From positions 1 to 5,830 of the forward strand of contig CAYPZL010000269.1 in NCBI GenBank assembly GCA_964415045.1: 5,830 nt of DNA, read 5' to 3'. Numbering within the stretch: position 1 is the first letter of the stretch; each line of letters opens with the position of its first letter. The position numbers and the translations under genes were made by a program. Under the pieces are notes generated by a model that did no database searches, was not told the origin of the DNA, and saw only the letters and a program-made list of their open reading frames with translations. Source of the stretch: CAYPZL01 sp964415045 (GTDB lineage Bacteria; Planctomycetota; Phycisphaerae; Sedimentisphaerales; Anaerobacaceae). This document shows positions 3,676 through 5,830 of this stretch, piece after piece.

Positions 3676-5592
3676 CTAAAACGCCAAATCGACGCTCTTG
3701 CCGGCGATTTTCTGCAGCACGACGGCCAAAAAGTCGGCCGGCGCGGCCGTCTTGCTTTCCCTGCTGCCGCGGAATCTCACATTGACGGTGTTAGATTCGG
3801 CCTCTTTCGGGCCCACGACCAGCATATATGGCACCTTCTCGGCGTGCGTCCTGGCGATCTTGGCGCCGATCTTCTCGTCCGAGAGATCCGCCCCGCAGCG
3901 CAGCCCCGCGCCGCTCAATTCCTCCAGCACCGCCCGGGCATAGTCGTTGGTCTTCTCGCTGATGGGCAGCACGCGCGCCTGCTCCGGAGCCAGCCACACC
4001 GGCATCGCCCCGGCATACTGCTCGATCAGAATGCCCAGAAACCGCTCGAACGAACCCAACACGGCCCGATGAATCATCACCGGCGCCTTCTCCGTATTGT
4101 CCTCGTCGGTATAAACCAGCCCGAAACGCTCCGGCATCGAGAAATCGAGCTGAATCGTCCCGATCTGCCACGACCGCTTGAGGCAGTCCCGGACGTGAAA
4201 ATCGATCTTCGGCCCGTAAAACGCCCCGTCCCCCTCGTTGATGTTGTAGGCGATCCCCTTGTGCTCCAGAGCCGCCTTCAGGGCATTCGTCGCGGTATCC
4301 CAGATCTCGTCCGAGCCGATATGCTTGAGCGGCTTGGTCGAGAGCTCGATGGCGAAACTGTCAAACCCGAACGCCCGATACGTCTCGAAAATCAGGTCGA
4401 TCACGCCGATGATCTCCGCCTCGATCTGCGTCGGCCGGCAATAGATATGCGCATCGTCCTGCGTAAACTGCCGCACCCGAAACAGCCCGTGCATCACGCC
4501 GCTGGCCTCGTGCCGGTGCACCATGCCAAACTCGGCGATCCGCATCGGCAGCTCGCGATACGAATGCTTCGTCGTCTTGTAGACCAGGCAGCCCCCGGGA
4601 CAGTTCATCGGCTTGATGGCGTAACCAACGCCGTCAATCTCGCTGAAGTACATATTCTCCTTGTAGTTGTCCCAGTGCCCGCTGCGATGCCACAGCTCCT
4701 CGTTCAAAATGATCGGCGTCTTGATCTCCTGGTACCCGTATTTGCGGTTCAGAGACCGCAGAAAGCCCACCATCTCATTCCAGATGACCATGCCCTTGGG
4801 GTGCATGAACGCAAAACCGGGCCCCATCTCGCTGAAGCTGAACAAATCAAGCTGCTTGCCTAACACGCGATGGTCGCGCCGCTTGGCCTCTTCGAGCCGG
4901 TGCAGATACTCGTCCAGCTCCTTCTTCGTCGGCCAAGCGGTCCCATAGACCCGCTGGAGCATCTTCTGGGTCGGGTCGCCATGCCAGTAGGCCCCGGCCA
5001 CGGACATGACCTTGAACGCCCCCACCTTCGCCGTGCTGGGCACGTGCGGCCCGCGACAGAGGTCCTCGAAACCGTCGCCCTGCGAGTAAAAACTGATGAC
5101 CTCGCTGTCGACGCGTTCGATATTGTCGGTCTTGTATTTGTCGCCTCTGAGCTTCTCCAGGGCCTCGGCCCGCGAAATCTCCTTGCGTACGAACGGCTTG
5201 TCGGCATCGACGATTTCCTTCATCACAGCTTCAATACGCGGGAAATCGTCCGGCCGGATCGGCTCATCTAAGTCGATATCGTAATAGAAACCGTCCTCGA
5301 CGGTCGGGCCGTATACCAGCTTCGTCTCCGGCCACAAACGGCAAATCGCCTCGGCCAGCACGTGAGCGCAACTGTGGCGCATCACATCCAGCCCTTCCTC
5401 GTCTTTGGGGGTCAGAAACCGCACCGTGGCGTCGGCGTCGATAGGCGTGCTCAGGTCCGCAAGACGACCGTCAATGGCGACGGCCACAGCCGCTTTCGCC
5501 AGACCCGGCCCGATCTGCTGCGACAATGCCTGCGCCGTCGTACCCTCGGCAACCTCCAATAAGCTGCCGTCCGGAAGCGTAATTTTTACCAT
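3676..5592 (-). CDS. thrS: Threonyl-tRNA synthetase
   Basis: This class II enzyme charges tRNA-Thr in the cytoplasm and hydrolyses mischarged Ser-tRNA-Thr. It is 638 aa from the ATG at 5590-5592, close to the E. coli length. In order: an N-terminal TGS domain (MVKITLPDGSLLEVAEGTTA, to ~61); the editing domain with HSCAH (His73, His77) and DLCRGPH (Cys179, His183); and the catalytic core. The core has NCPGG (Cys331), MVHRHEASG (Arg360), DDAHIY (His382) and PVMIHRAVLGS (His508). Cys331/His382/His508 match the E. coli zinc ligands Cys334/His385/His511 at a constant offset of 3. The anticodon-binding domain follows from ~530. A TTG four codons upstream is an alternative start, but GGAAAGG just before the ATG fits as its ribosome site. 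It is the first gene of the cluster, with its own promoter. Confidence 0.98.
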   Translation of the reverse strand: MVKITLPDGSLLEVAEGTTAQALSQQIGPGLAKAAVAVAIDGRLADLSTPIDADATVRFLTPKDEEGLDVMRHSCAHVLAEAICRLWPETKLVYGPTVEDGFYYDIDLDEPIRPDDFPRIEAVMKEIVDADKPFVRKEISRAEALEKLRGDKYKTDNIERVDSEVISFYSQGDGFEDLCRGPHVPSTAKVGAFKVMSVAGAYWHGDPTQKMLQRVYGTAWPTKKELDEYLHRLEEAKRRDHRVLGKQLDLFSFSEMGPGFAFMHPKGMVIWNEMVGFLRSLNRKYGYQEIKTPIILNEELWHRSGHWDNYKENMYFSEIDGVGYAIKPMNCPGGCLVYKTTKHSYRELPMRIAEFGMVHRHEASGVMHGLFRVRQFTQDDAHIYCRPTQIEAEIIGVIDLIFETYRAFGFDSFAIELSTKPLKHIGSDEIWDTATNALKAALEHKGIAYNINEGDGAFYGPKIDFHVRDCLKRSWQIGTIQLDFSMPERFGLVYTDEDNTEKAPVMIHRAVLGSFERFLGILIEQYAGAMPVWLAPEQARVLPISEKTNDYARAVLEELSGAGLRCGADLSDEKIGAKIARTHAEKVPYMLVVGPKEAESNTVNVRFRGSRESKTAAPADFLAVVLQKIAGKSVDLAF

Positions 5593-5635
5593 AGGCCTTT
5601 CCAATACCGTTCGTCTTGTCTGCCACTGAAATCCA

Positions 5636-5663
5636 AATATACCCCAACCGCCTCCTTTGTCAA
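5636..5663 (-). promoter_or_regulatory. Sigma70-type promoter of thrS
   Basis: On the minus strand, a consensus TTGACA (5658-5663) and TATATT (5636-5641) are 16 bp apart. Transcription would start near 5629, giving a leader of about 37 nt. That is too short for a T-box or a large operator like that of E. coli thrS, so no such regulation is evident. Confidence 0.7.
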
Positions 5664-5785
5664 GTATCGTCTAATTCACACCGCCACGCCAGAGCAGGCC
5701 CGCCACCGCGAGATTCTTTCCCGCCCCGCCCGGGAATGTCACGTATCCGTGCATGTGCTAAGTTCAAATCCGGCCGACAATCAAG
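5664..5785. other. Non-coding stretch upstream of the thrS promoter
   Basis: No gene is supported here. Frames open on either strand give proline-, arginine- or glycine-rich translations with no recognisable motif and no ribosome site. Confidence 0.5.
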
Positions 5786-5806
5786 ACCACCGGCATAGCC
5801 GGTGGT
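5786..5806. repeat. Strong hairpin, 9-bp perfect stem
   Basis: ACCACCGGC (5786-5794) and GCCGGTGGT (5798-5806) pair perfectly around ATA. It is 9 nt from a second hairpin at the window edge. The pair resembles subterminal hairpins of IS200/IS605-like elements or a dispersed intergenic repeat, judged from memory only. Confidence 0.5.
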
Positions 5807-5815
5807 ATGAGGAAG

Positions 5816-5830
5816 GCCCCTAAAAGGGGC
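5816..5830. repeat. Hairpin at the window edge, 5-bp GC stem
   Basis: GCCCC (5816-5820) and GGGGC (5826-5830) pair around TAAAA, and the stem ends exactly at the window edge. A T-run beyond the edge would make it a plus-strand terminator; this cannot be seen here. Confidence 0.4.

Noticed and set aside
3844..4863. Long plus-strand open frame (~339 codons) opposite thrS
   Set aside because: It is antisense to strongly conserved ThrS domains, has an arginine/leucine-rich translation and no ribosome site, so it is a shadow of high-GC coding.
5762..5770. GTTCAAATC, a tRNA T-loop-like motif that could mark a tRNA or an attachment-site remnant
   Set aside because: The flanking bases do not form a T-stem and no acceptor, anticodon or D arm can be folded around it.
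5807..5830. ATG at 5807 opening a frame to the window edge
   Set aside because: Only eight codons, no ribosome site, and it lies within hairpin repeats.

Overview
The window carries a translation-gene cluster, all on the minus strand, in the order thrS - infC - rpmI - rplT - pheS. It encodes threonyl-tRNA synthetase, initiation factor IF3, ribosomal proteins L35 and L20, and the alpha subunit of phenylalanyl-tRNA synthetase. This is the classic bacterial gene order. The genes are intact, full length and GC-rich. The G+C content, the style of the proteins and the crop of dispersed short repeats in the spacers suggest a planctomycete-like (Phycisphaerae/Brocadia-type) bacterium or another large-genome environmental lineage. 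That assignment is inference from memory of similar sequences, not a database result.

Right end (5605-5830): no convincing gene. It holds a strong sigma70-type promoter for thrS (TTGACA-N16-TATATT) and, at the edge, two strong adjacent hairpins that may be a repeat or the end of an IS200-like element. Middle (1097-5592): the five translation genes. A second promoter (TTGACG-N17-TATATT) lies in front of rpmI, so L35, L20 and perhaps PheS can be transcribed without thrS-infC. The infC start is ambiguous, with TTG, ATA and GTG candidates, and may be non-canonical as in many infC genes. The rplT-pheS spacer holds a repetitive, probably dispersed sequence.

Left part (1-1096): pheT does not follow pheS. 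Downstream of pheS lies a type II toxin-antitoxin pair, brnT (RelE-like RNase toxin) and brnA (ribbon-helix-helix antitoxin), overlapping by 4 bp. It has its own promoter, overlapped by a 23-bp near-palindrome that is probably the autoregulatory operator. The module is bracketed by two direct copies (221-399 and 1015-1199) of one ~180-bp block. Each copy contains the last ~33 codons of pheS with its stop, a perfect 9-bp-stem palindrome and a REP-like hairpin with a GTAG foot. The copy beyond brnA is a displaced pheS tail. The arrangement resembles an ~0.8-kb cassette inserted at the pheS 3' end, with the gene end rebuilt on one side and the old end left on the other. No recombinase is visible. 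Positions 60-280 are a mosaic of several repeat types, and positions 2-140 may contain the C-terminus of a plus-strand gene.

Threonyl- and phenylalanyl-tRNA synthetases charge tRNAs, IF3 controls start-site fidelity, and L35/L20 build the large subunit. BrnT would cut RNA and stop translation when BrnA is lost, so the downstream cassette is an addiction module attached to a core translation locus.
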